A stretch of DNA of 34,417 nt from Marinifilum fragile JCM 15579 (GCF_001310955.1 NZ_BAZX01000037.1:1-34417); one strand, 5' to 3'. Shown: positions 16,596 to 25,730, numbered from the stretch's first letter. Made by a program: numbers and translations. Notes: a model not told the origin generated them from the letters alone.

Positions 16596-17165
16596 CTAAG
16601 TGGCTGTAGTTGCCCATTCTTTGCCTAAAATGGCATAAATTACATCATCCACCCACTGTCCATTTATTAAAATACTTTCCTTAAAATGAGCTTCTTTCCT
16701 AAAACCAAGTTTTTCTATTAATAGGATTGAGGGAGTGTTTAGTGGATCAACCGATGCGATTATTCTGTGTTTTTTAAGATTACAAAATAAATGGTTTATT
16801 ATCGCATTAGCAGCTTCTTTTGCATAACCTTTGCGATGATGTTTTTTGTTAATGGTACATCCAATTTCTACCTGATGCTCGTCGCCATCCAGAAAGTGAA
16901 CCCCAAAATCACCAATCATTTCATTCGAATCTTGCAGTATTATTGCAAATTGGTACCATGTTCCGGGTTCGTTAAATTCTTTGGCAATCCTGTTTTTTAT
17001 AAAGTGCTGGCAATCTTCCAATGCGTACGGAATCCATCCTTGGTATTTGTTGGTTTCCACATCCGATCGGTAGGAGTAGAAAGCTTTGTCATGCTTCATC
17101 TCCAATTTTTCAAGCACCAGGCGTTTTGTTTCAAGTTTCATTTCTGATAACTGTTTACTGATCAT
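16596..17165 (-). CDS. GNAT-family N-acetyltransferase (RimJ/RimL-like)
   Basis: 189 residues. It starts with the pattern LETKRLVLEKLEMKHDKAFY, typical of RimJ/RimL-type acetyltransferases. The acetyl-CoA loop is seen as HHRKGYAKEA at about 109-118. ASVDPLNTPSILLIEKLGFRKEAHF supplies the conserved beta5-alpha4 part. It would move acetyl from acetyl-CoA to an amino group; whether the target is a ribosomal protein or a small molecule is unknown. It begins 9 bp after the DUF4197 gene, so the two are probably co-transcribed. A second Met at residue 9 is an alternative start. Confidence 0.88.
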   Translation of the reverse strand: MISKQLSEMKLETKRLVLEKLEMKHDKAFYSYRSDVETNKYQGWIPYALEDCQHFIKNRIAKEFNEPGTWYQFAIILQDSNEMIGDFGVHFLDGDEHQVEIGCTINKKHHRKGYAKEAANAIINHLFCNLKKHRIIASVDPLNTPSILLIEKLGFRKEAHFKESILINGQWVDDVIYAILGKEWATTAT

Positions 17166-17174
17166 CGTTCACTC

Positions 17175-17930
17175 TTATTTGTCTAACTCTCCAAATACTC
17201 TTTTTAGAATATTGCTGACACGCTTTAAAGGATCTTTTCGGATTTGCTTTTCTTCTTCTGCAACTTTTAAAAACAATGCATCCAAAGCTTTTTGAGTAAC
17301 ATAGTCGTCCAGTTTTGTATTTACAGGTTCAAGATTGGCCAGTTTTCCGGCAAAACTGCCTGCTACCTTATTGTAATTGTTGGTAAGCAAGTCCCATGAT
17401 TCGTTGGTGGAGATGTTCGCAAGCAGTTTTTTATCAAGCGATGCTTTTACCTTAGGCATAAATAAATCCTTTAGCTTGTCGGATGTTTTGCCTTTTAGAT
17501 ATTGGGTTGCGGCATCATTATTTCCTTTCAGGATGCCAAAAGCATCTGCAATGGTCATTTCTGTAATTGCCGAGGCAAAAATAGGAACAGCTTCTGTTAC
17601 CGCATCTTCAGCAGCTCGGTTCAATCTGATTTCTACCTTTTCGATTAAATCCTTTCCGCCAGGTATCATGCTGATATTCTTGGATATTTTTTGAGCTTCG
17701 GGAGGAAGAAGAATTTTTACCAATTCATCTTTGTAAAAGCCATCTTCTACCGATAGAATATTGGCTGCATTAACACTTCCTACTTTCAGGGCTTCTTTCA
17801 ACCCAGCGGAAACTTCACTATCGGTTAGAGGTTTGTATTGTTCCAAATTGTATTGATCCATTACGGCTTGCATTTCAGCACATGACCAAAACATTGTAGA
17901 GATTATTATTAGATAAAGATATTTTTTCAT
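17175..17930 (-). CDS. DUF4197 lipoprotein
   Basis: 251 residues from the ATG at 17930. The frame is open to 17993, but the first 21 residues are not signal-like, whereas the internal MKKYLYL start gives a clean lipoprotein signal with lipobox WSC (Cys17). The mature protein matches DUF4197: EVSAGLKEALKVGSVNAANILS near the start, then DGFYKDELVKILLPPEA, GILKGNNDAATQYLK and a C-terminal QKALDALFLKVAEEEKQIRKDP. The family is widespread in proteobacteria and Bacteroidota and has no known function. It is probably periplasmic. Confidence 0.85.
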   Translation of the reverse strand: MKKYLYLIIISTMFWSCAEMQAVMDQYNLEQYKPLTDSEVSAGLKEALKVGSVNAANILSVEDGFYKDELVKILLPPEAQKISKNISMIPGGKDLIEKVEIRLNRAAEDAVTEAVPIFASAITEMTIADAFGILKGNNDAATQYLKGKTSDKLKDLFMPKVKASLDKKLLANISTNESWDLLTNNYNKVAGSFAGKLANLEPVNTKLDDYVTQKALDALFLKVAEEEKQIRKDPLKRVSNILKRVFGELDK

Positions 17931-17994
17931 TCTGGCATTAAATTTTGGTATGTAGTAATAATTGAAGTTCGAAGGTATCAAAAATTGAAACAAT

Positions 17995-18023
17995 AAAAAA
18001 TCCCTTGAGTTAGCAAGGGATTT
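17995..18023 (-). terminator. Rho-independent terminator of the 18057 gene
   Basis: AAATCCCTTG (17998-18007) and CAAGGGATTT (18014-18023) are perfect 10-bp arms with a 6-base loop, followed by T residues on the minus strand. Confidence 0.85.
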
Positions 18024-18056
18024 AAATCTACAGGGGATAGATTTATGAACAGGGGA

Positions 18057-18944
18057 TTATTTAGTTAGTGCTTCCATAAAATCTTCTACATCACCAGGAG
18101 TACTCATTATTTTCATAAAAGTACCCATGGTAAGTTCTGGCCAGTACAAAGCAAAACGGTATTTTCCATGTAGCATGGTAACTTCTTTGTCCTGAAGGAT
18201 GATTTCATATGGCATAGCAGCAATGTGGTCTTCACCAATAATCGGTAGGAAATGTTTTTCACCATTTTCCTGATCAAGCAATCCTACACCGAATACAGCA
18301 ATTTTTTCATTTTTAAATACTTGTTCGTAAATCAACTTGGTATTTTCTTTTCCAGCATTTAGGTTGTTGCGTATTTTCTCAACTCCGGCTTCAAAACTTT
18401 CAAATTCGTTAAGTTCTACCGGATCTTTAAAATAAGGCATCATTATTTTATAGTGATACTTCTTTAACGAAGCAGCTTTAATTTTTCCACCAAAAGCTGT
18501 GAATTCACTTCCGAAATTTCCAAGAGCACTTTTTACATCTGCAGTAATTTTAGTATAGGTATTCTTGTCAGTTTCGTAATTGCTTAAGTAAGCACAAAAC
18601 ATATATTCAGGATTCAGCATGCTTATTGTAGTTTGTTGTCCTTTTTTTACCAAGCCAACTTTTAATACGCTTGCCAATGCACCTCTGTCTGTTGATTGTA
18701 AGCATAGATTCTGTAAATCATTTCTTGTAAAGCAAATAACATGCAAGTTGTTGTTTAATTCGGGTGCATATTCACCAACAATTTTAAAATCATTAGCCTG
18801 AAGTTGGGTTTTGATTTCTTCAGATAATGCAGATATCGATTCATCGGATGTTCCAATCTTAAAGAATGGAGAAAGTTCAAATTCTTGAGCAATACTAGCC
18901 TGATTAATAACAAATAAAGCTAGTAATAATAGTAAGTTCCTCAT
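18057..18944 (-). CDS. Secreted protein of unknown function, possibly DUF302-like
   Basis: 295 residues with a clean signal peptide (about 1-19, ending SIAQ), so it is periplasmic or secreted. The region after it (LSEEIKTQLQANDFKIVGEYAPELNN) and NPEYMFCAYLSNY with LPIIGEDHIAAMPYEIIL recall the order of DUF302 segments, but I cannot assign the family with confidence. Cys residues are few. It has its own terminator and stands alone. Possible function: unknown. Confidence 0.72.
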   Translation of the reverse strand: MRNLLLLLALFVINQASIAQEFELSPFFKIGTSDESISALSEEIKTQLQANDFKIVGEYAPELNNNLHVICFTRNDLQNLCLQSTDRGALASVLKVGLVKKGQQTTISMLNPEYMFCAYLSNYETDKNTYTKITADVKSALGNFGSEFTAFGGKIKAASLKKYHYKIMMPYFKDPVELNEFESFEAGVEKIRNNLNAGKENTKLIYEQVFKNEKIAVFGVGLLDQENGEKHFLPIIGEDHIAAMPYEIILQDKEVTMLHGKYRFALYWPELTMGTFMKIMSTPGDVEDFMEALTK

Positions 18945-19190
18945 TTGATTAGTTTTTTGTAATTATAAAGATGTTTAGAGATCACAATATATAAATATGA
19001 AAACATATAGAAGGTATTATGTCGTATTTTTACTATGATTAGCGATTGTATTGAATTTAATTTGTGACAGATGAGCCTTAAATATTAGGATACAGAGCTA
19101 TTTGAATTAAAATTAAATTGTGTTGTGAATACTTTGTGGCTTCATCTATTTTTCGGAAATTTAATCTTCCAAACCAAAAGAAATAGGTAA

Positions 19191-19874
19191 ATGAAGTGGT
19201 TGCTACTAATAACTAGCCGAATTAAGGAGGATAAGAAGAGATTTTTGAACAGTCAGGAGTCTCTTCATGAGCTATGGAATTGGATTTCTCATTTGGCAGG
19301 AGTTTTCTTTGTAATTCCTGCTGGAACCTGGTTGATGTATCAGGCATGGGAAACTCAAAACTGGAAAGGACTATTGGCTGTTTTTATTTTTCTTCTAGGG
19401 TTTCTGTTGCTTTATTTTTCTTCTGCATTGTATCATTATATGGTGGATCATCCCCAAAGGAGCATGTTTAGAAAAATGGATCACATTAGCATATTCGTGA
19501 TGATTGCCGGAACATATACACCCTTTCTGGTAATTTACCTGGATGATATGGTAGGGAAAATTTACTTGGTAATTTTATGGGTTTTGGTAGGGTTTGGCAT
19601 CGTGTACAAACTGTTTTTATTGGGGAGATATAAATGGATTTCTCTGCTGATGTATTTGTTTATGGGCTATATCCTTGTTTTTAACTTTGATGCATTTAGT
19701 GCGGTTCTGCCTACCTTAAGCTTGCAGTGGATTATCATTGGCGGTGTGTTTTACACCCTTGGCGTGATATTTTACGTTTGGAAAAAATTGCCTTTTAATC
19801 ATTTCATTTGGCACTTGTTTGTGTTTGGGGGAAGTTTATCGCATTTTGTTGCGGTTTATTATGCAATTCAGTAG
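19191..19874 (+). CDS. Hemolysin III family membrane protein (YqfA/HlyIII type)
   Basis: 227 residues with seven predicted membrane helices, the standard fold of the PAQR/HlyIII family. The conserved residues are present: SSALYH (77-82), MDHISIFVMIAGTYTPF (96-112) and HFIWHLFVFGGSLSHF at the C-terminus, which supply the three His and one Asp thought to bind zinc. Family members may be hydrolases of ceramide-like lipids or affect membrane state; the hemolysin name is historical. It faces away from the secreted protein gene and ends at a bidirectional terminator. Confidence 0.92.
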   Translation: MKWLLLITSRIKEDKKRFLNSQESLHELWNWISHLAGVFFVIPAGTWLMYQAWETQNWKGLLAVFIFLLGFLLLYFSSALYHYMVDHPQRSMFRKMDHISIFVMIAGTYTPFLVIYLDDMVGKIYLVILWVLVGFGIVYKLFLLGRYKWISLLMYLFMGYILVFNFDAFSAVLPTLSLQWIIIGGVFYTLGVIFYVWKKLPFNHFIWHLFVFGGSLSHFVAVYYAIQ

Positions 19875-19904
19875 GACTTTGGGAGTTGATTTAATGGCAA
19901 AATT

Positions 19905-19934
19905 AAAAAGACCTTCCCGTAGGAAAGTCTTTTC
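19905..19934. terminator. Bidirectional terminator
   Basis: AAAAGAC-TTCC and GGAA-GTCTTTT pair with one internal mismatch around CGTA. It lies between the convergent genes at 19191 and 19955. Confidence 0.75.
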
Positions 19935-19954
19935 AATTGTTAGTTTTTGGGCAG

Positions 19955-20281
19955 TTAGCAGATTCTACAATTTTTAACATACCAAGATACAGGGTGTTCT
20001 CTCTTTTCAACCAATTCCTGAATAATTTTACGATTATCCCATACGGCACAGCACGAAGTGGTTTGATTTAAAGCTTTGATCAGTCTCGACCAATTATCCA
20101 TGATTTCCATAGTCAATAGGCTTTCATACTCTTTGAAAACACTAATGGCAGATGATCCACAGAAATGTAATCTTTCTTCAATAGATTTTAATTTGTCATT
20201 TTTTGTGAAGATGTGATCACCAACTTTAAAATAATCCTCTTCGTTCAGTTGTAAAGTTACTTTAAGATCAATTGTAGTCAT
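19955..20281 (-). CDS. Hypothetical protein
   Basis: 108 residues with no signal peptide or membrane segment. I do not recognise the family. It has several Cys (HFCGSS, TSCCAVW, KNCRIC at the very end), helical central parts (EEDYFKVGDHIFTKNDKLKSIEERLHF), and a hydrophilic middle. The start is typical (MTTIDLKVTL) and the frame is closed by a shared terminator. It lies 210 bp past the tryptophanase gene; no functional link can be read from that. Confidence 0.65.
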   Translation of the reverse strand: MTTIDLKVTLQLNEEDYFKVGDHIFTKNDKLKSIEERLHFCGSSAISVFKEYESLLTMEIMDNWSRLIKALNQTTSCCAVWDNRKIIQELVEKREHPVSWYVKNCRIC

Positions 20282-20441
20282 AGTTCGCTAATTTAGGTTA
20301 GAATTTGCTTCTTTTTTTCTGTATTTAAAATAGGGTTAGTGTTCTTATTTTGCTGATATAATGATCTTTTCTAAAATTAAGCAATTTTGCAATACTGAAA
20401 AAATAAAAATTATTAAAGAACAATTTCATTATTTGAAAGCA

Positions 20442-20468
20442 TAAAAAAAGCCCCCCGAAGAGCCTTGA
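20442..20468 (-). terminator. Probable terminator of tnaA
   Basis: On the minus strand an imperfect hairpin with arms like AAGGCTC and GGGGGCTT closes on a C-TTCG-G tetraloop and is followed by seven T. It lies just past the tnaA stop at 20492. Confidence 0.6.
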
Positions 20469-20491
20469 TCATATGTAGTTGTGATTTTGTA

Positions 20492-21874
20492 CTACTCTTC
20501 AATCTTTTCCAACTGTACAGTAAAATGTCTCATAATTGGAGCTTCATCAACAATTTTGAAACCATGTTTGATTTCGTGTCTGCGATCGTAAACATTTTTA
20601 AGAGCTGCTGCAATAACATCCATATGGTTGTTGGTGTAGGTTCTTCTTGGTATAGCTAAACGCAACAATTCCAAATTTGGATAACGGTTTTCTCTGGTTT
20701 CAGGATCTCTATCAGCTAAGATGGTTCCAATTTCAACACCGCGAATACCAGCTTCTAAATACAATTCACAACCTAAAGTTTGTGCTTGGAATTCTTCTTT
20801 CGGAATGTGAGATAAAATTTTCTTAGCATCTACGAAAATAGCGTGACCACCTATTGGTTTCTGGAATGGAATTCCATACTCTTCCAATTTGCCACCAAGG
20901 TATTCTACCTGCTTGATACGAGTTTCCAAATAGTCAAACTCGGTACCTTCATCTAAACCTTGAGCCAATGCATTCATGTCACGACCTGACATACCTCCAT
21001 AAGTAACATATCCTTCGAACATGATATTATAAGTAGATGCTTTTTTCCAAAGTTCTTCACTCTTCATACCAATGAAACCACCCATGTTCACAATTGCATC
21101 TTTTTTAGAACTCATAGTTGCCATATCAGCATAAGAATACATTTCCAGTACAATTTCTTTGATTGTTTTGTCAGCATAACCTTCTTCACGAGTTTTGATG
21201 AAGTAAGCATTCTCAGCAAAACGAGCAGAGTCGAAACATACAGGAACTTCATATTTATCTGCTAATTCTTTAACAGCCTTAATATTTGCCATAGAAACAG
21301 GCTGACCTCCAGATGTGTTACATGTAACCGTAACAATGATCATAGGAATTTGCTCTTTTGGATAAGTTGAAAGAACAGACTCTAATTTTACAAGGTCAAG
21401 ATTTCCTTTAAATGGGTGATCAATTTCAGTATCGAAAGCTTCGTCAATAGTACAATCGATAGCTTTTGCTTTTCTAAACTCGATATGACCTTTGGTAGTG
21501 TCAAAATGAGAGTTTCCTGGTACAACATCGCCATCTTTTACCAAAACAGAGAACAACACATTCTCAGCAGCACGTCCTTGGTGAGTAGGCAAGAAGTGAT
21601 CAAAACCCAAGATGTTTTTTAATGCTTCTTTCATGTTGTAGTATGAACGAGCACCTGCATAACTTTCGTCACCCAACATCATTGCCGACCATTGTTTGTC
21701 ACTCATTGCTCCTGTACCTGAGTCGGTCAATAAGTCAATAAAAACGTGGTCGCTTTTAAGGTTAAATAAGTTGTAGTTGGCATCTTTTAACCATTGTTCT
21801 CTTTCTTCACGAGTACTTCTTCTGATGGTTTCAACCATCTTAATTTTGTATGATTCTGCAAATGGAATATCCAT
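20492..21874 (-). CDS. tnaA: Tryptophanase (L-tryptophan indole-lyase)
   Basis: 460 residues. PLP enzyme that cleaves tryptophan to indole, pyruvate and ammonia. The Schiff-base Lys258 is in MSSKKDA; PTHQGRAAEN (96-105) and SARFAENAYFIK (216-227) are beta-eliminating lyase signatures. It could be confused with tyrosine phenol-lyase. Asp125 in HFDTTKGH matches E. coli TnaA Asp137 (tyrosine phenol-lyase has Thr), and RGVEIG near the C-terminus is TnaA-like where tyrosine phenol-lyase has an Arg-type motif. It is a single-gene unit. A 12-bp inverted repeat lies just upstream of a likely promoter. No tnaC-like leader was recognised. Confidence 0.93.
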   Translation of the reverse strand: MDIPFAESYKIKMVETIRRSTREEREQWLKDANYNLFNLKSDHVFIDLLTDSGTGAMSDKQWSAMMLGDESYAGARSYYNMKEALKNILGFDHFLPTHQGRAAENVLFSVLVKDGDVVPGNSHFDTTKGHIEFRKAKAIDCTIDEAFDTEIDHPFKGNLDLVKLESVLSTYPKEQIPMIIVTVTCNTSGGQPVSMANIKAVKELADKYEVPVCFDSARFAENAYFIKTREEGYADKTIKEIVLEMYSYADMATMSSKKDAIVNMGGFIGMKSEELWKKASTYNIMFEGYVTYGGMSGRDMNALAQGLDEGTEFDYLETRIKQVEYLGGKLEEYGIPFQKPIGGHAIFVDAKKILSHIPKEEFQAQTLGCELYLEAGIRGVEIGTILADRDPETRENRYPNLELLRLAIPRRTYTNNHMDVIAAALKNVYDRRHEIKHGFKIVDEAPIMRHFTVQLEKIEE

Positions 21875-21944
21875 GATATTTTTTATTTAATTGCTTAATA
21901 TTTTGTTCGTTACTGGTATTGGCTTTTGTACGATTTATGATGCT

Positions 21945-21973
21945 CGAAAATACTTGAAGGTACCACAAATCAA
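21945..21973 (-). promoter_or_regulatory. Candidate tnaA promoter
   Basis: On the minus strand TTG (21971-21973), 18 bases, then TATTTTCG (21945-21952), one mismatch from TAnnTTTG. The inferred leader is about 65 bases. Confidence 0.4.
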
Positions 21974-21976
21974 TCA

Positions 21977-22016
21977 ATTACATTATTTTGATATTGAGTT
22001 AGCCAAATAATGTAAT
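21977..22016. promoter_or_regulatory. 12-bp inverted repeat upstream of tnaA
   Basis: ATTACATTATTT (21977-21988) and AAATAATGTAAT (22005-22016) are perfect arms with a 16-base centre. It abuts the upstream side of the candidate -33 box, the usual place for an activator. The rest of 21875-22462 holds the promoters of tnaA and of the divergent DUF3078 gene and no further gene. Confidence 0.6.
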
Positions 22017-22368
22017 ACAGATATGTAATAAGAACTGACCTGATGTAGTAATCTGATCAAAGAATCGTTATTAAATATTGTATTGAAAAAATGGGACAAG
22101 GAATGCCCTAAGACGAATTAGAAGTGAAACTCGTCTCTGTTTTTGATGTTAAGGTAGACTTTGTGTGTCAGTTTAGGAAGTTGAAATTTAATTTCCATGC
22201 TTTCTGAATTTTCTACTGTTGGCAAAAATAAAACTTTTTGACTTGAAACAAAAATTAAGGGCTAAAAATATGCAAACGATTGAATTGTGAAACCTTCAAA
22301 CAAATCCCATTTTGGTCTGTTTTTTGATTAGATTGCCCGCACAAATGCTTTTAAGAACAAAATAAATT

Positions 22369-22412
22369 TGACATTTTTGCACAAACCAAATATCATAGGA
22401 TTGTATTTGGTT
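22369..22412 (+). promoter_or_regulatory. Promoter-like region with inverted repeat before the DUF3078 gene
   Basis: TTGACA (22369-22374) and TATCAT (22391-22396) are 16 bases apart, resembling a sigma70-type pair rather than the Bacteroidota form. AACCAAATA (22384-22392) and TATTTGGTT (22404-22412) form perfect 9-bp arms across the -10 box, the right place for a repressor. Confidence 0.4.
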
Positions 22413-22462
22413 AGTGTATGTTCCAAAAGCCCGTATTATTAATCCGAACAGAGCTACGCCCA

Positions 22463-24100
22463 ATGATTCGATTTTTTCTTGTATTGCTGATTGTTATTCA
22501 GCCATTTGTTTTGTTGTCTCAAAATAAGACACAGTTGCAGAAAGACTCTTTGCTTCTGGATACCATTCGATTAGAAGAGTCGGCTTATAAGATAAGACAC
22601 AATGCAGCCGATTCGATGAAGCACTTTATGCACGATACGGTTTTGCATCCCATAAAAGATCCTTTGAATCACATTGAAAATGTTGGATTCAGGTTTATTG
22701 TACGTGAACTTGCAGCTGACTATGCGCCAAATCAGTATCAAACCGATTCTGTTCGAGATGCGGTAAATACACTTCTTCAGTATGTGGGGAATGATAGCAT
22801 TCGTAATATGGTTTTTTACCTAAAAGATTATATCGAAAAGAGAAAAACAGAGGAAGCTTTAAAGGAAGTTAAAAAGCAAATTGAGCTTGAGAAAGTCTTA
22901 AGTTACCAGCCAGATTTGCCGGTGATTAAGGAAGAGGTTAGGTCTGAAACCTGGAAGACTGAAGCTTTGAATGAACTTTATAATTACGTGGAGCATGATC
23001 CGGTGCATCAATGGATTAGAGAAATTAGTCGAGATTCTGTGTTTCTGGGGGTTCGTAACTTTATGAATGATTCTATAAAGTTTTGGATTAACAATGGAAA
23101 ACAAGATTATAAGAGATTTTGGCTGAAAAAGAACAAACGGGATTCTATTGGTATCTGGATACAGAATACCTCAGATCGATCGGTGAGAATCTTGGTTGAT
23201 GATGATGTTTACCAGCAATCGGTGCAACGTTCAAAAGTACGAGGGACAAGAGTATTGTTAGAGAAAAAGGAACGTGCTGATCAATATGCATTGGCTAAGC
23301 TGGGTAAATACAAACGCTATTCTCAAATTTGGAAAGCAGGAGCGACAATTGGGATGGCTTTTAATCAAGGTCATGTAAGTGATAGTTGGTCTAGAGGTGG
23401 AGAGAGTTCGATGGCGACTAGTTCTACACTTGAGGCATTTGCAAATTTCAAAAAAGGGAATCATACCTGGGACAACAGTCTGAAAGTAAAATATGGATTG
23501 TTAAAATCAGGTGAAGATGGATTTAGAAAGAACGAAGATAGAGTTGAGTTAAATACCAAGTACGGACAAAAAGCGGTGAAGAATTGGTACTATTCTGCTC
23601 AGTTCAATTTAAAAACGCAAATGGTAAAAGGCTACTCTTATCCAAATGATAGCCCACGTGTGTTGAAATCAAACTTTTTTGCTCCAGCTTACATTATTGC
23701 TTCTGTCGGTATGGATTACAAACCCAATAAGAATTTTTCAGTTCTGCTTTCGCCACTTTCAGCCAAATACACAATCGTTAAGGATACCGCAAATATCGAT
23801 CAAACAGCTTTTGGTGTTGACAAAGACAAGAAAGTTAAAAAAGAGGTGGGTTCGTATGTGAACCTTTCTCATAAATTGAAATTTTGGGAAGATTTAGAAT
23901 TGATCAATAAGCTTACGCTTTATTCAAATTATAGCGAAAAGCCTAAGAATGTAGATGTAGATTGGGAAGTGAGTCTAACCATGCCAATAAATCAGTATCT
24001 GCTATCGAAATTCTCAACCCATTTAATTTCTGACGATGATACAGGATCTAAAGTGCAGTTTAAAGAGAACTTCTCAATTGGGATTAGTTACCGATTTTAA
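22463..24100 (+). CDS. DUF3078 outer-membrane-type protein
   Basis: 545 residues from the ATG at 22463, which gives a clean signal peptide (MIRFFLVLLIVIQPFVLLSQ). An ATG at 22418 would add 15 residues before it. Residues 30-280 are a charged, helical domain with repeated DSI/DSVR segments. The C-terminal 280 residues form a DUF3078 beta-rich domain (WKAGATIGMAFNQGHVSDSWSRGGESS onward) with alternating aromatic strands and a final Phe (GISYRF), as in outer-membrane beta-barrels. DUF3078 has no known function. It is a single-gene unit ending at a weak hairpin. Confidence 0.85.
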   Translation: MIRFFLVLLIVIQPFVLLSQNKTQLQKDSLLLDTIRLEESAYKIRHNAADSMKHFMHDTVLHPIKDPLNHIENVGFRFIVRELAADYAPNQYQTDSVRDAVNTLLQYVGNDSIRNMVFYLKDYIEKRKTEEALKEVKKQIELEKVLSYQPDLPVIKEEVRSETWKTEALNELYNYVEHDPVHQWIREISRDSVFLGVRNFMNDSIKFWINNGKQDYKRFWLKKNKRDSIGIWIQNTSDRSVRILVDDDVYQQSVQRSKVRGTRVLLEKKERADQYALAKLGKYKRYSQIWKAGATIGMAFNQGHVSDSWSRGGESSMATSSTLEAFANFKKGNHTWDNSLKVKYGLLKSGEDGFRKNEDRVELNTKYGQKAVKNWYYSAQFNLKTQMVKGYSYPNDSPRVLKSNFFAPAYIIASVGMDYKPNKNFSVLLSPLSAKYTIVKDTANIDQTAFGVDKDKKVKKEVGSYVNLSHKLKFWEDLELINKLTLYSNYSEKPKNVDVDWEVSLTMPINQYLLSKFSTHLISDDDTGSKVQFKENFSIGISYRF

Positions 24101-24108
24101 ATCAATTT

Positions 24109-24133
24109 AAAAATGGTAGAAATACCCATTTTT
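24109..24133 (+). terminator. Hairpin terminator of the DUF3078 gene
   Basis: AAAAATGGTA and TACC-ATTTTT pair around GAAA with one bulged C, and the right arm ends in T residues. It lies 8 bp past the stop. Confidence 0.65.
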
Positions 24134-24223
24134 GTATTAAGGAGAGGTAATTTGTTGTGTTTTTAAACCTATGATAATTGTTTAAAATACACTATTTTGT
24201 GGTTGAAATTAAAACATTAATCT

Positions 24224-24691
24224 ATGAGTTTAAATTATGCGGTTCCGGGTGTTGGAACGATTACTATCGATACCTTGGTGGTAGATTCGAATGGAACATT
24301 AACCGTTAAAGGAGAAATGGTTCCAGGTGTGGTGGAAAGAATTCATCGTTTACAAATGTTGGGAGTTAACGTGGTTATGATTTCATCAGACCAACGTGGA
24401 AATGCAAAAGATTTGGCACTATCGAGTGGGATATCTTATTATGAAGCGAGTAACTCCAGAGAAAAAGAAGATGTTTTACTTTCGCTGGGAAGTAAAAATG
24501 TTGCAGCTATTGGCAATGCTCGTATAGATATAGGCTTGTTTGTGCAATCAATAATTTCAGTAGCTACGCTTCAGGCAGAAGGAATTCATAAAGATATTAT
24601 TGACCATGTTGATGTAATTTTGCCATCAATCAATGATGCACTTGACTTTTTTCTTGATAGCGATACCTTTATTGCTACAATGAAAAGATAA
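24224..24691 (+). CDS. HAD-superfamily protein, small and probably without the second Asp
   Basis: 155 residues, a bare HAD core. Motif I is VVDSNGTL with the nucleophile Asp21; the usual second Asp (DxD) is Asn23, so ordinary phosphatase acid-base chemistry would be altered, as in P-type ATPase domains (DKTGT). MISSDQRGN supplies the motif II Ser/Thr, and AIGNARIDIGLF takes the place of motif IV GDGxND. It may be a regulatory or phosphate-sensing protein rather than a fast phosphatase. It has its own terminator. The function is unknown. Confidence 0.8.
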   Translation: MSLNYAVPGVGTITIDTLVVDSNGTLTVKGEMVPGVVERIHRLQMLGVNVVMISSDQRGNAKDLALSSGISYYEASNSREKEDVLLSLGSKNVAAIGNARIDIGLFVQSIISVATLQAEGIHKDIIDHVDVILPSINDALDFFLDSDTFIATMKR

Positions 24692-24729
24692 CTGTAACCG
24701 AAGCATACTTATAAAACAGAATAAAATTA

Positions 24730-24754
24730 AAATCTCCTTCAAGGAGATTTTTTT
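24730..24754 (+). terminator. Rho-independent terminator of the HAD gene
   Basis: AAATCTCC (24730-24737) and GGAGATTT (24743-24750) pair perfectly and are followed by TTTT. Confidence 0.88.
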
Positions 24755-24802
24755 GCAAATTAGCTTAGAACAGACTATTTTTCCCTTATTGATTTACTAC
24801 CT

Positions 24803-25237
24803 ATGAATTGGATTTTACTTATTGTTTCGGCTATTGCTGTTGGATTTGGTGTGTATTGGTATTTTATACATGTACCAAATTACTATGCATATGTATCTTC
24901 CGAAGGAGAAAGTTTGAAAAAATTTCTGAATCCTGATATTCTGCTAAAGCTTACAAAAGAAAAGCAAGATGATATTTGGATTTTAGATGTAAGGGAAGAG
25001 GAATACTTCCTAATGGGACACATTCCTGATGCCAAGAGTTTTCCACATTATGATGTGGAAAAATGGTACCACCAAATACCTAAAGATAAGGCATTGATAT
25101 TGTATTGTGATTTAACTATTAAAACACAAAATGTAATTATTTTTTTGGAAGAGAAAGGTTATACTAAAATGCTAAACTGGGGTAAATACAAACGCTGGAA
25201 TCATAGAGAAACTGTAGAAGAAAGCATTTCCATTTAA
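24803..25237 (+). CDS. Membrane-anchored rhodanese-like protein
   Basis: 144 residues: one N-terminal membrane helix (about 2-22) and a rhodanese domain. WILDVREEEYFLMGHIPDAKSFP (58-80) is the signature, and the active-site Cys102 is in LYCDLTIKTQ. Rhodaneses move sulfane sulfur or act as sulfur carriers. The anchor puts the domain next to the membrane; its side cannot be fixed by eye. It converges with the macro domain gene, only 19 bp away. Confidence 0.87.
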   Translation: MNWILLIVSAIAVGFGVYWYFIHVPNYYAYVSSEGESLKKFLNPDILLKLTKEKQDDIWILDVREEEYFLMGHIPDAKSFPHYDVEKWYHQIPKDKALILYCDLTIKTQNVIIFLEEKGYTKMLNWGKYKRWNHRETVEESISI

Positions 25238-25256
25238 AGCAATTCATTGTATAACT

Positions 25257-25730
25257 TTAAGTTTCATCATCAAATACGCAAAATACTACCTCTTTTAAAT
25301 GCTTGCATTTTTCCAATTGTTTTCGAACAGTTTTAATGGCAATCTCGGCAGCTTCCTCCTTAGGATAACGATAAACACCTGTGCTGATATTTGGGAAAGC
25401 AATGCTTTGTAATTTGTACTTCTCTGCAAGTTTTATGCTCTCTTTATAGCAGCTTTTCAGCAATTGATCTTCGTTATATTTGCCACCACTCCAAACAGGA
25501 CCAACGGTATGTATAACCTTTTTGCAGGGTAGTTTATAAGCATTTGTAATTTTAGCTTCACCAGTTGAACATCCATTAAGTGTGCGACATTCTTCCAATA
25601 ATTCTGGACCAGCTGCTCTGTGTATTGCTCCATCAACTCCACCGCCACCAAGCAAAGTCCTGTTGGCTGCATTTACAATGGCATCGGTTTTCAATTTGGT
25701 AATATCTCCCTTAAAAATTTCAATTTTCAT
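25257..25730 (-). CDS. Macro domain protein (O-acetyl-ADP-ribose deacetylase YmdB-like)
   Basis: 157 residues. [30 protein letters not shown] and [12 protein letters not shown] are the ADP-ribose-binding loops of MacroD/YmdB proteins, which remove ADP-ribose from proteins or from O-acetyl-ADP-ribose. The protein ends at FDDET, whereas relatives I know continue about 13-20 residues to a last helix, so it may be slightly truncated by an early TAA. The active-site region is complete, and activity is plausible. Confidence 0.9.
   Translation of the reverse strand: MKIEIFKGDITKLKTDAIVNAANRTLLGGGGVDGAIHRAAGPELLEECRTLNGCSTGEAKITNAYKLPCKKVIHTVGPVWSGGKYNEDQLLKSCYKESIKLAEKYKLQSIAFPNISTGVYRYPKEEAAEIAIKTVRKQLEKCKHLKEVVFCVFDDET

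Noticed and set aside
20492..21874. Tyrosine phenol-lyase
   Set aside because: Asp125 and the RGVEIG segment match tryptophanase and not tyrosine phenol-lyase.
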